Source: Acetobacterium sp. (GTDB lineage Bacteria; Bacillota; Clostridia; Eubacteriales; Eubacteriaceae). From it: a stretch of DNA of 33,078 bases. The stretch's first letter is position 1. Every line of letters starts with the position of its first letter. The notes under the pieces are model-generated. The model was not told the origin of the DNA, made no database searches, and saw only the letters and a list, made by a program, of their open reading frames with translations. A program made the position numbers and the translations under genes. Shown one piece after another: positions 16,778-24,269 of this stretch. The stretch spans positions 1 to 33,078 of the forward strand of contig JAQUWM010000025.1 in NCBI GenBank assembly GCA_028692885.1, given 5' to 3'.

Positions 16778-17515
16778 TTATATATATCGGTCCACTTCTA
16801 AACGAATGTTGCCTTTTTTTGTCCGCTCATCCATGCCAATTATTTTTGCCTTACCTTTTCCTCGCAGTGAAATAATATCGCCAGATTTCAACCGGAAATC
16901 ATTTTTGTTAATCTCCGTATAATTCACCCGCACCTTACCCTGTTTGATTAAAACAAGGCTATTCTGTCTCGAAAACCCCCATATTTTATTGATGATCCCA
17001 TCCAGCCGGTTCGAAGCGACAACCACCGATATCCGTTTGAAATTTTTTTCAAAGCTCTGAATCTGCTGATAGTCTTTGATCGTGGTTTTTATTTCTCGAC
17101 CTTTAACCTGATTCAAATTGATCCATAAAAAGTCCTGCAGTCGCTGATGAGCAATAATCTGTACCTGATCTTCACCCACATCAATATCGCCAATGCTTTC
17201 CCGGGTTATGCCCAGATGCATCAGTTCTCCCAGTACGTTACGATGATCCATCGGAATCATTTTTTCGAATTCGATGGCAAAAATTGGCCATTCCAGATCC
17301 TCCGATGATACATAATCCGGATAAATACATAGCATTTTTCGCTCGGCATCCGGGTGCCCTCCAAAAAATAGATAAGGGACACCACTATGCTTAATGGTGT
17401 CCGCTATTTTTTGTTGAAACACTTCATCATAAAAATCAAAGAATCGGGGTTCAAAATTTTTATCACACGCATCAGCAATACGTGATAATAAAAAAATATC
17501 TTTTTTATCTGTCAT
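16778..17515 (-). CDS. ylmH: YlmH-type S4-domain RNA-binding protein
   Basis: YlmH proteins bind ribosomal RNA through a C-terminal S4 domain, and in Bacillus have been linked to ribosome quality control. The product of about 245 residues has the S4 domain near its C-terminus (NRLDGIINKIW ... VLIKQGKVRVNY) preceded by an RRM-like region. The start (MTDKKD) is chosen because AAGGG lies a few bases upstream. An ATG six codons earlier (17533) has no ribosome site. It follows yggT and precedes the pseudouridine synthase. It is close to rqcH, with which it may cooperate. Confidence 0.9.
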   Translation of the reverse strand: MTDKKDIFLLSRIADACDKNFEPRFFDFYDEVFQQKIADTIKHSGVPYLFFGGHPDAERKMLCIYPDYVSSEDLEWPIFAIEFEKMIPMDHRNVLGELMHLGITRESIGDIDVGEDQVQIIAHQRLQDFLWINLNQVKGREIKTTIKDYQQIQSFEKNFKRISVVVASNRLDGIINKIWGFSRQNSLVLIKQGKVRVNYTEINKNDFRLKSGDIISLRGKGKAKIIGMDERTKKGNIRLEVDRYI

Positions 17516-17553
17516 AAGACATCCCTTCAACATGTTAATGTCTGAATTAATTT

Positions 17554-17823
17554 TTAGAAAATAAACATTACGGCCATTTTATAAAGCGGAAACAGCACAA
17601 TTTGCATTAAAAGGATGGCGGCAAAAGCTGATAAATCCAATGGTCCAATGACTGCAAATCGTCGTAGCGGTGACAAAATCGGTTCGGTTAGGCCATAGAT
17701 CGTCTTAACAAAAATGTTATCTGGATTAGGGCTTATCCAACTAAAAATAATGTTGACAAAGATTAATAGCGTGACCACTTCAAATAATATACTGCCCGCT
17801 TGAATAAGAATTCCCTGGATCAT
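17554..17823 (-). CDS. yggT: YggT/YlmG-family membrane protein
   Basis: This small integral membrane protein family is linked to cell division and membrane or chromosome organisation; the molecular function is not settled. The 89-residue product has two hydrophobic segments (about 8-30 and 60-85) flanking the conserved loop FSWISPNPDN and the PILSPLRRF motif. The start MIQGILIQ is preferred because it lies just past the sepF stop and gives a family-typical length. An ATG eight codons upstream (17847) inside sepF is possible. Position between sepF and ylmH is as in Bacillus. Confidence 0.9.
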   Translation of the reverse strand: MIQGILIQAGSILFEVVTLLIFVNIIFSWISPNPDNIFVKTIYGLTEPILSPLRRFAVIGPLDLSAFAAILLMQIVLFPLYKMAVMFIF

Positions 17824-17830
17824 AAACGAC

Positions 17831-18319
17831 CTATTCCATATCCTCATCCCACTCTAAAATCGGCGCATTGAAATCCAAATCATCTTGCTGAGGGTTGGTT
17901 AAAACAGCAACCGCTTTCGGAGCTAAAATAAATACATTGTCGGCAATCTTATTAATTGATCCATCCAGTGCGAAAAGCGCACCGCTTAAAAAATCAAAAA
18001 TTTTTCGACCATTTTCATAATCAGTATTTTTTAAATTTAGTACGACTGTTTTGTTATTTCGAATTTTATTGCAAATACTGGGGGCATCTTTAAAAACCTC
18101 AGGTTCCAATACTAAAACTTCTGGCCCGTCGTTAAGCGATAAATCATTCCGTCTTGAAGGAGTCGTTTTTTTTGCTTTGGGCGCACTGAAGGCGCTTTTT
18201 GCATCTTCGGCATCATCGTCATAAACATCTTCTTCATAAATTTCGTCGTAACCATCCTCATTATCCACTTCCATACCAAAAACCTTAATAATTTTATCCT
18301 TAAATTTCTCTGCTGCCAT
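17831..18319 (-). CDS. sepF: Cell division protein SepF
   Basis: SepF bundles and tethers FtsZ filaments to the membrane during septum formation. The 162-residue product has a short amphipathic N-terminus (MAAEKFKDKIIKVFG) suited to membrane binding, a very acidic linker (about 18-45) and the SepF domain (about 68-150) with the pattern FKDAPSICNKIRNNKTVVLNL and FLSGALFALDG. Length and order are typical of Gram-positives. It lies between yggS and yggT. Confidence 0.95.
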   Translation of the reverse strand: MAAEKFKDKIIKVFGMEVDNEDGYDEIYEEDVYDDDAEDAKSAFSAPKAKKTTPSRRNDLSLNDGPEVLVLEPEVFKDAPSICNKIRNNKTVVLNLKNTDYENGRKIFDFLSGALFALDGSINKIADNVFILAPKAVAVLTNPQQDDLDFNAPILEWDEDME

Positions 18320-18333
18320 TCTATATCTCCTAA

Positions 18334-18981
18334 CTAACTAAATATTTTGCGCCCAACTCGTATCATATTGGAGCCTTCTTCTATTGCAATGGTATAATCA
18401 TCAGTCATGCCCATGGACAGATAATTCATTTGAATTGTATCATCCACAGATTCCTCTTTTATTCTATCATATATTTTTTTTAATTCCACAAAAATCTCAC
18501 GAATTTTGTCATTATCTTCGATTAATGGTCCCATTGCCATCAGTCCCTTAACCTTGACAAACTGATATCTGGGCAATACTTTCAATACAGCATCCAGATC
18601 TTCAATGACAATCCCTGATTTACTATCTTCCCTGGCCAAATTTAATTGGAGCAATACATTGGTAACAATTCCCTGTTTTTTACTTTCGCGTTCAATCACA
18701 TTGATCAATTCAATTGAATCAACTGAATGAATCAGGAATGTTTTCCCGATAATATACTTGACCTTGTTTTTTTGTAAATGCCCGATAAAATGCCACCGGG
18801 GACGATCGCCCAGAACCTCATACTTTTTGATGAAATCCTGAACCTTACTTTCGCCAAGATCATAGATCCCGGCATCGAGCACTGCTTGAGTATCTTCTAA
18901 ACTTTGATATTTTGAAACTGCGACCAGCGTAACCTGCTCTGGTATTTCTGATTTTATTCGATTAATGTTATCTGAAATCAT
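18334..18981 (-). CDS. yggS: PLP homeostasis protein YggS/PLPBP
   Basis: This alanine-racemase-fold protein binds pyridoxal phosphate and keeps free PLP and amino-acid pools in balance; it has no proven catalytic reaction. The product of about 215 residues contains the PLP lysine K24 in VAVSKYQ, the HFIGHLQKNK segment and the ending SMGMTDDYTIAIEEGSNMIRVG. The start MISDNINRI has an AAGGATGTGAG site. A longer start at 19023 would overlap the upstream gene by 29 bases and add an unrelated hydrophobic stretch. It is the first cytoplasmic gene of the sepF cluster. Bacillus calls it ylmE. Confidence 0.93.
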   Translation of the reverse strand: MISDNINRIKSEIPEQVTLVAVSKYQSLEDTQAVLDAGIYDLGESKVQDFIKKYEVLGDRPRWHFIGHLQKNKVKYIIGKTFLIHSVDSIELINVIERESKKQGIVTNVLLQLNLAREDSKSGIVIEDLDAVLKVLPRYQFVKVKGLMAMGPLIEDNDKIREIFVELKKIYDRIKEESVDDTIQMNYLSMGMTDDYTIAIEEGSNMIRVGRKIFS

Positions 18982-18994
18982 TATTCTCACATCC

Positions 18995-20232
18995 TTAAGG
19001 ATAAATACTAATGCGCATCCCACTGCTTAATTTCGGATTATCCACTGTCCTTAAGACCGCATTGCCGTTATTATATTTTTCGACAACAACTGGCAGTGAA
19101 TCGCTAAAATAACCCTTTGTCACCGTATCGATCATGGTTTCATCATCTTTTTTATAAACGGCACTTTTAGGTATTTCATAGGCACTATAGTCCTGGATAT
19201 AAATATCCGTTTTACCGATTACGACCTTTGCAAAATCATTAACATAATCTTTAAGCATCAATATGATGATTTTCTGATTGCCTTCGTTGACAACATCCAC
19301 AAAATAACCGGAGTAAACTTTATCTTCGTATTCAAAACGAAGCTTTGGGAAATAGTAAAGCTGATCGACCCGTTTGATCAAAAAATCAAAGTAGTCTTGA
19401 TTGATTCCACTATCGGCCGTACCCATTAATTCAGTTTTAAAGGCAATAACCTCTTCTTCTCCCATAACAGTCGTATCACTGGGTAGCGCGAAAGCTACAT
19501 AAATATGATCGTTATTGACAACCTTTAAAAGGGCCTCTGACTCCTGATCAACTTTGCTGGCCGTTTTTAAAAACGTCGTATTAATGTAGGGAAGCATACT
19601 CTCACTCAGCGCTTTTTCTACCGGCTGTATCGATGTGTAAACATAGCCACTTGACAGCAGACCCAATTCATTAAGGGCAATGTTTCTGGGCTCTCCACCA
19701 AGCAGCCCCACAAGGATCTGCCGTTTTTGTTGAAGACCCGCTAAATCAAGTCCCATATATTGAACCGATTCAATCAGGAACTTTTTCCGAGCCCGCTCAG
19801 TTTCGCCAATTTGACTGGTAATACTAGAGATACCCTGATAGTTACTGACAATATCTCCCACAATGCGACTCCAATTATTATAATACTCTTCTTTGATAAT
19901 CGTGTCAATGACTGCGATTTGCTCATTTAAATAGTCACTATTGACAACCTTTGGCGTATTTGTCAGCGGTTTGTAGCCATTGGCTTTTTCGCCTTCCAAA
20001 AGTGAAAGATCACTATCCTGGAAATCATCAATCACCCGATAATCGATATCTTTGAAAAAATACATCTCAGTTTTGTACGATTCGGTATATTCTTTTTTTT
20101 CGAGCAGCATACTCATGTTACCTCGATAACTCGAAATAAAAATTATTGCTACAATAAAAAAAAAACGATGCCAACAACAATTTTTCTCAAAGAATTGACT
20201 CGTCTATTATTTTTTCTTTTAATTTGTCCCAT
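18995..20232 (-). pseudogene. HlyD-like single-span membrane protein, frameshifted at a T10 run
   Basis: The body of this protein resembles the HlyD-type adaptor-like proteins that neighbour yggS/sepF in many Clostridia; its function is unproven. The open frame that can be read from an internal ATG (20116) lacks any membrane anchor. Upstream, an ATG at 20232 with an AAGGTG site encodes a basic N-terminus (MGQIKRKNNRRVNSLRK) running into a hydrophobic helix, but stops at TAG right after a run of ten T (20156-20165). One extra T would join the two frames into a perfect anchor (IVVGIVFFFIVAIIFISS) fused to the body. So it is a real gene with a homopolymer frameshift, a slippage-controlled gene or a sequencing error. 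tRNA-Pro ends 20 bases upstream. Confidence 0.8.
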
Positions 20233-20252
20233 ATTTTCACCTTAATAAAAAA

Positions 20253-20329
20253 TGGTCTGAGTGAGAGGATTTGAACCTCCGGCCTCTTGACCCCCAGTCA
20301 AGCGCGCTACCAAGCTGCGCTACACCCAG
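20253..20329 (-). tRNA. tRNA-Pro (anticodon GGG)
   Basis: A full cloverleaf can be folded on the minus strand. The acceptor stem CTGGGTG pairs with CACTCAG, the D arm has GCGC stems, and the anticodon stem CTTGA/TCAAG holds the loop CTGGGGG. The T arm has a TTCAAAT loop. The CCA end is encoded (TGG at 20253-20255). Anticodon GGG reads proline codons CCC and CCU. A promoter lies just upstream, and six T follow directly before the HlyD-like gene. Confidence 0.95.
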
Positions 20330-20340
20330 ACAGTAAATAT

Positions 20341-20369
20341 ATTATAATGATAAATGAAAGATTAATCAA
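20341..20369 (-). promoter_or_regulatory. Promoter of tRNA-Pro and probably the downstream sepF cluster
   Basis: Minus-strand TTGATT (20369-20364) and perfect TATAAT (20346-20341) are 17 bases apart, with the tRNA starting 12 bases after the -10 box. No strong hairpin terminator separates the tRNA from the following gene, so some transcripts may continue. Confidence 0.8.
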
Positions 20370-20407
20370 GTTTTTTTTTATTTAATTCATTTAAACCCAT
20401 TATAATA

Positions 20408-20450
20408 TATTAAAACTTAAGGGTATCTGCGGTAAAAAACGCAGATACCC
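20408..20450 (-). terminator. Terminator of the aspS-rseC unit
   Basis: A perfect 11-bp stem (GGGTATCTGCG at 20421-20431 and CGCAGATACCC at 20440-20450) with an 8-base loop lies just past the RseC-family stop codon. The downstream T-run is interrupted (TTAAGTTTTAAT), but the stem is strong. Confidence 0.82.
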
Positions 20451-20458
20451 GTCATTAT

Positions 20459-20929
20459 TTAATTTCCCATTCGTTTTTCCATCGGTGTCGAGATCGTTTC
20501 GATTTTCTCAATGACAGCTGTGATTACTGGTTGATATTTACTGTTGAATCGGCCTTGCCGATCAAAATGACGGATCACCAAATAAGTAATGGCTGTCAGG
20601 CTAATCCCTGTTAAAAATGAGGTCAGCACCTGATCCCATCCTAAACTCAAGACGCCAACCAAATAATATGCGACACAGCTTCCTAAAATAAAGGCAATCA
20701 GCGGTATGCCATACATGATAAATGCTGCCACAAAGACATTGGCAAATTGCATCTCGACCTCCACGGTTTCGCCACATTTAGCATTTACCGGGTTTTTAGC
20801 CGTTGTCAACATAACTGATTGGTCTTTGCTGACATGACAGGCGCCACAATCACCGCAAGCTGAATTTCGTTTGATTTCAACTTCCGCATTATTACCCCGA
20901 AGCGCTTTAACCGTTCCGATTTCTTTCAT
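20459..20929 (-). CDS. RseC/MucC-family (SoxR-reducing system-like) membrane protein
   Basis: Members of this family act with Rnf-type electron transport in reducing SoxR, or modulate sigma-E signalling in proteobacteria. The 156-residue product has a cysteine cluster at the start (C25, C28, C31 in ACGDCGACH) that could hold a metal or iron-sulfur centre. Two membrane helices follow (about 68-90 and 98-119) and then a basic tail. The start overlaps the aspS stop by one base (TAATG). SoxR and sigma-E are not expected in this kind of organism, so the redox role is open. Family assignment is good, function is inference. Confidence 0.85.
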   Translation of the reverse strand: MKEIGTVKALRGNNAEVEIKRNSACGDCGACHVSKDQSVMLTTAKNPVNAKCGETVEVEMQFANVFVAAFIMYGIPLIAFILGSCVAYYLVGVLSLGWDQVLTSFLTGISLTAITYLVIRHFDRQGRFNSKYQPVITAVIEKIETISTPMEKRMGN

Positions 20930-22698
20930 TACAATTCATCCACAGAGATACCCAAATCAATGAGTTGATCGAGACTGGCACTGGCTGGTGCATCCATCAT
21001 CAGACAACCATGATTTTGAGTTTTTGGAAAGGCAATAACGTCACGGATATTATCATTATCAGTAAGCAGCATCACCAGACGATCTAAACCAAATGCCAAT
21101 CCGCCATGAGGAGGCGTTCCATATTTAAGGGCTTCAAGCAGAAAACCAAATTGCTCCCAGGCCGATTCCTGGGTAAAGCCTAACGCTTTAAATACTTTTT
21201 CCTGAATATTCTGGTTGTGGATACGAATGCTTCCACCACCGAGTTCGACGCCATTTACGACCATATCATAAGCGTCTGCCCGGACTTTCAACAGATCGGT
21301 TTCTAGATACTGCAGGTCTTCTTCCAGCGGCATCGTAAAGGGATGATGTTTTGCGGTATATCGGCCCGCTTCCGCATCATACTCTAATAAAGGAAAATCG
21401 GTTACCCATAGAAAATTATATTGGTCTTTTAAATCATATTCCAGTTTACGCGCCAGTTCCAGTCGCAATTGACCCAACGCATTACAAACTATTTCATTGG
21501 TATCAGCAATAATGAAGATCAAATCCCCGGGCTGAGCATCGGTTTTTTCAAAAATTGCTGCTTTTTCTTCTTCTGAGATAAATTTAAGGATTGGTGATTT
21601 CATCTCGTCTTCGGAAACATCGATCCAGGCTAAACCTTTGGCTTTATAAATTTTAGCAAAATTTTCCAGCCCTTTGATGCCTTTTTTGCTCAATTTATCC
21701 TGTGCGCCTTTAGCATTAATGGCACGAACACTTCCGCCTTTTTTGACTGCCCCGGAAAAGACTTTGAATTCGGAGTTTTCGACAATCTCAGATAAGTCAA
21801 TCAATCTTAATCCAAATCGGGTATCCGGTTTGTCTGATCCGTATTGATCCATTGCTTCTTGATAAGTCATTCTCATCATTGGCGTTTGAACCTCTACCCC
21901 TTTAACCTCTTTCATGATTTTTGCAATCATGTCTTCGTTGATGGTAATAATATCGTCTTTGTCAATAAAAGACATTTCCATATCAATTTGGGTAAACTCC
22001 GGCTGGCGATCCTGTCTTAAATCTTCATCTCGGAAGCACTTGGCAATCTGATAGTAACGGTCAACTCCTGAAATCATTAAAATCTGTTTATATAACTGGG
22101 GTGACTGAGGCAATCCAAAGAATTTTCCTTTTTGCACCCGCGATGGTACTAGAAAATCTCGGGCTCCCTCTGGGGTTGGCTTGGCTAACATCGGTGTTTC
22201 AACTTCTAAAAAACCTTTTTCATTAAGAAAATTTCTGGCAATGGCAGCGGTCTGATGCCGGGTTCTCAGAATTTTCTGATATTTTGGTTTTCTCAGATCA
22301 AGATACCGATATTTTAGTCGCACGGCTTCATTGGTCTGATCGTTATCTTCAATATAAATCGGTGGTGTTTCCGACGAATCCAGAATTTTTAGTTCGATGA
22401 TCTCGACTTCGATTTCACCGGTAGGGATATTTTTATTGACATTTTCTGGACTTCGCAAAACAACCTTGCCTTTAACCGATAAGACATATTCATTTCTGAC
22501 CTTTTCAGCAATCTCAAAGGCTTCAGGTCGTTCTTCGTTGACAACCAACTGAATTTTTCCGGAACGGTCTCTTAAATCAATAAAAAGCACCCCGCCAAGG
22601 TTTCGACGATTATCCGCCCAACCAGCCAGTTCTACTACCTGACCAACATCATTTGCTGTTAATTCTCCACACATGGTATTTCTATAATAAGTATTCAT
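20929..22698 (-). CDS. aspS: Aspartyl-tRNA synthetase
   Basis: This class II synthetase charges tRNA-Asp. The 589-residue length and layout are those of the bacterial type: an N-terminal OB-fold anticodon domain (about 1-105), the catalytic core with motif 2 ([14 protein letters not shown]), a GAD insertion domain in the middle, and motif 3 ([13 protein letters not shown]) near the C-terminus. A GGAGG site precedes the ATG. Upstream is a near-consensus promoter. hisS, often its neighbour in Firmicutes, is not in this window. Whether it is discriminating or also charges tRNA-Asn cannot be read with certainty. Confidence 0.97.
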   Translation of the reverse strand: MNTYYRNTMCGELTANDVGQVVELAGWADNRRNLGGVLFIDLRDRSGKIQLVVNEERPEAFEIAEKVRNEYVLSVKGKVVLRSPENVNKNIPTGEIEVEIIELKILDSSETPPIYIEDNDQTNEAVRLKYRYLDLRKPKYQKILRTRHQTAAIARNFLNEKGFLEVETPMLAKPTPEGARDFLVPSRVQKGKFFGLPQSPQLYKQILMISGVDRYYQIAKCFRDEDLRQDRQPEFTQIDMEMSFIDKDDIITINEDMIAKIMKEVKGVEVQTPMMRMTYQEAMDQYGSDKPDTRFGLRLIDLSEIVENSEFKVFSGAVKKGGSVRAINAKGAQDKLSKKGIKGLENFAKIYKAKGLAWIDVSEDEMKSPILKFISEEEKAAIFEKTDAQPGDLIFIIADTNEIVCNALGQLRLELARKLEYDLKDQYNFLWVTDFPLLEYDAEAGRYTAKHHPFTMPLEEDLQYLETDLLKVRADAYDMVVNGVELGGGSIRIHNQNIQEKVFKALGFTQESAWEQFGFLLEALKYGTPPHGGLAFGLDRLVMLLTDNDNIRDVIAFPKTQNHGCLMMDAPASASLDQLIDLGISVDEL

Positions 22699-22745
22699 AC
22701 TACCTCCGATATATATAATGATTTATCTATCTTCTTAACCTTTAT

Positions 22746-22775
22746 ATTATAATGAAGATGTTGGGAGGATGTCAA
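22746..22775 (-). promoter_or_regulatory. Strong sigma-A promoter of aspS
   Basis: Minus-strand TTGACA (22775-22770) and TATAAT (22751-22746) are both perfect consensus, 18 bases apart, upstream of aspS. No T-box element was found in the short leader. Confidence 0.88.
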
Positions 22776-22830
22776 GTGAGAAAACAGATTGTAAAAATAA
22801 TTTCTATAAACAGCTCGACATTAAAAATAT

Positions 22831-24213
22831 CTAATTTCGTCCATAATCATCGTCAAATCTTACAATGTCATCTTCTTCTAAGTAATTACCTATTTGAACT
22901 TCAATAATCTCTAAAGGTATTTCACCAAAATTCTCCACCCTATGTTTTTGGTTTTGGATTATAAAAACGCTTTCACCTGCATTCACTATCTGCTCTCTCC
23001 CATCTATCGTTATTTTTGCAATTCCCCTTATTATTATCCAATGTTCGCTACGATAATTATGCGATTGATAGCTTATCTTTTTTTCTTTATTAAGTGTTAT
23101 TCTTTTTACTTTAAAAGCACCCTTTTCTTCATCAATAATTTTATAATGACCCCAAGGACGATAATCTTTATTATGATATTTTGCTCTATTATCGTTTCTT
23201 GATTTAAGTATTTCTACAATATTTTTTACTTCTTGTGACTGTTTTTTTTTGCATATCATTAATACGTCACGATTATCAATAACAATATAGTCGTTTAAGC
23301 CAATAGTAGAAATTAATTTATTATCCTCCGAATAAATATAATTATTGCTTGAGTTTATCATAATGTTATCCTTATTTCCAATTATATTGTTGTTTTCATC
23401 TTTCTCAAACAATCCATCGAAAGCATCAAATGTGCCTAAGTCATTCCATCCAACATTTAATGGCACAACTGCAACTTTATCGCTTTTTTCCATAATTCCA
23501 TAATCAATTGAAATGCTTTTTTTAATTTTTCCAAAAGCCTCACCAATATTCTTCGAATTTTCAAATGCCAAATAAATATTATTTTCATAAATCATTACTT
23601 CATTAATAAATATTTTTGAATTAAACATAAAAACACCACTATTCCAAAAAAAACCTAAATTAACATATTTTACAGCAGTATCATAATCAGGTTTTTCTAT
23701 AAATTTCTTCACTTTAAACCCGTTTAATTTTATTGTTCCCGGTTCAATATAACCATACCCGATATTCGGTGAATTTGGTACTATTCCAAAGGTTATTAAC
23801 GAATCATTTGCTAGATCTGTTGATTCTTGTATAATAGAAATGAGTTGTTGTTCTTTCTGGATAATGTGATCTGAGGGAAAAACCACGATAATTTCATCCT
23901 TGTTTTTCGCAATCTGATAAACACCTGCATAAATTGCAGGCAGAGTATTTTTTCCCTCAGGTTCAATAATTATGTTATCTTTATTTATTTTGTAGCCCAA
24001 CTCCTCTATTGAATTTTTTACTAAATACATATATTTTTCATTTGTAGCAATGTAAATATTATTGATCTCAGTAAGTAATAGACTTCTACAATACGTTTCT
24101 TGGAACAATGACCTTCTCTTCTCACTTAAACGAATAAATTGTTTCGGAAATCTATCACGACTCAATGGCCAAAGTCTTGTACCACTACCACCGGCTAAAA
24201 TTATTACTTTCAT
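22831..24213 (-). CDS. manC: Mannose-1-phosphate guanylyltransferase / mannose-6-phosphate isomerase
   Basis: This bifunctional enzyme isomerises fructose-6-P to mannose-6-P and joins mannose-1-P with GTP to give GDP-mannose. The roughly 460-residue product has the nucleotidyltransferase signature LAGGSGTRLWPLSRDRFPKQF at the N-terminus, FPSDH, FIEKPD, and a GWNDLGTF segment. A C-terminal cupin of type II isomerase type (RPWGHYKI ... HRSEHW-like block) follows. The start MKVIILAGG is chosen over an ATG eight codons upstream because GAAGGGA lies ahead of it. It is the last gene of the exopolysaccharide module and implies a mannose-containing product. Confidence 0.93.
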   Translation of the reverse strand: MKVIILAGGSGTRLWPLSRDRFPKQFIRLSEKRRSLFQETYCRSLLLTEINNIYIATNEKYMYLVKNSIEELGYKINKDNIIIEPEGKNTLPAIYAGVYQIAKNKDEIIVVFPSDHIIQKEQQLISIIQESTDLANDSLITFGIVPNSPNIGYGYIEPGTIKLNGFKVKKFIEKPDYDTAVKYVNLGFFWNSGVFMFNSKIFINEVMIYENNIYLAFENSKNIGEAFGKIKKSISIDYGIMEKSDKVAVVPLNVGWNDLGTFDAFDGLFEKDENNNIIGNKDNIMINSSNNYIYSEDNKLISTIGLNDYIVIDNRDVLMICKKKQSQEVKNIVEILKSRNDNRAKYHNKDYRPWGHYKIIDEEKGAFKVKRITLNKEKKISYQSHNYRSEHWIIIRGIAKITIDGREQIVNAGESVFIIQNQKHRVENFGEIPLEIIEVQIGNYLEEDDIVRFDDDYGRN

Positions 24214-24269
24214 CTCAATTAGTCCCTTCGTTATCATTACTTTTGTATGACAACAATCAGTATCTAAAG

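Noticed and set aside
22942-23202. Plus-strand open frame of 86 codons inside manC
   Set aside because: Lies wholly within a well-supported gene on the other strand, has no ribosome site and a low-complexity hydrophobic translation. The same applies to the other antisense frames in the window.
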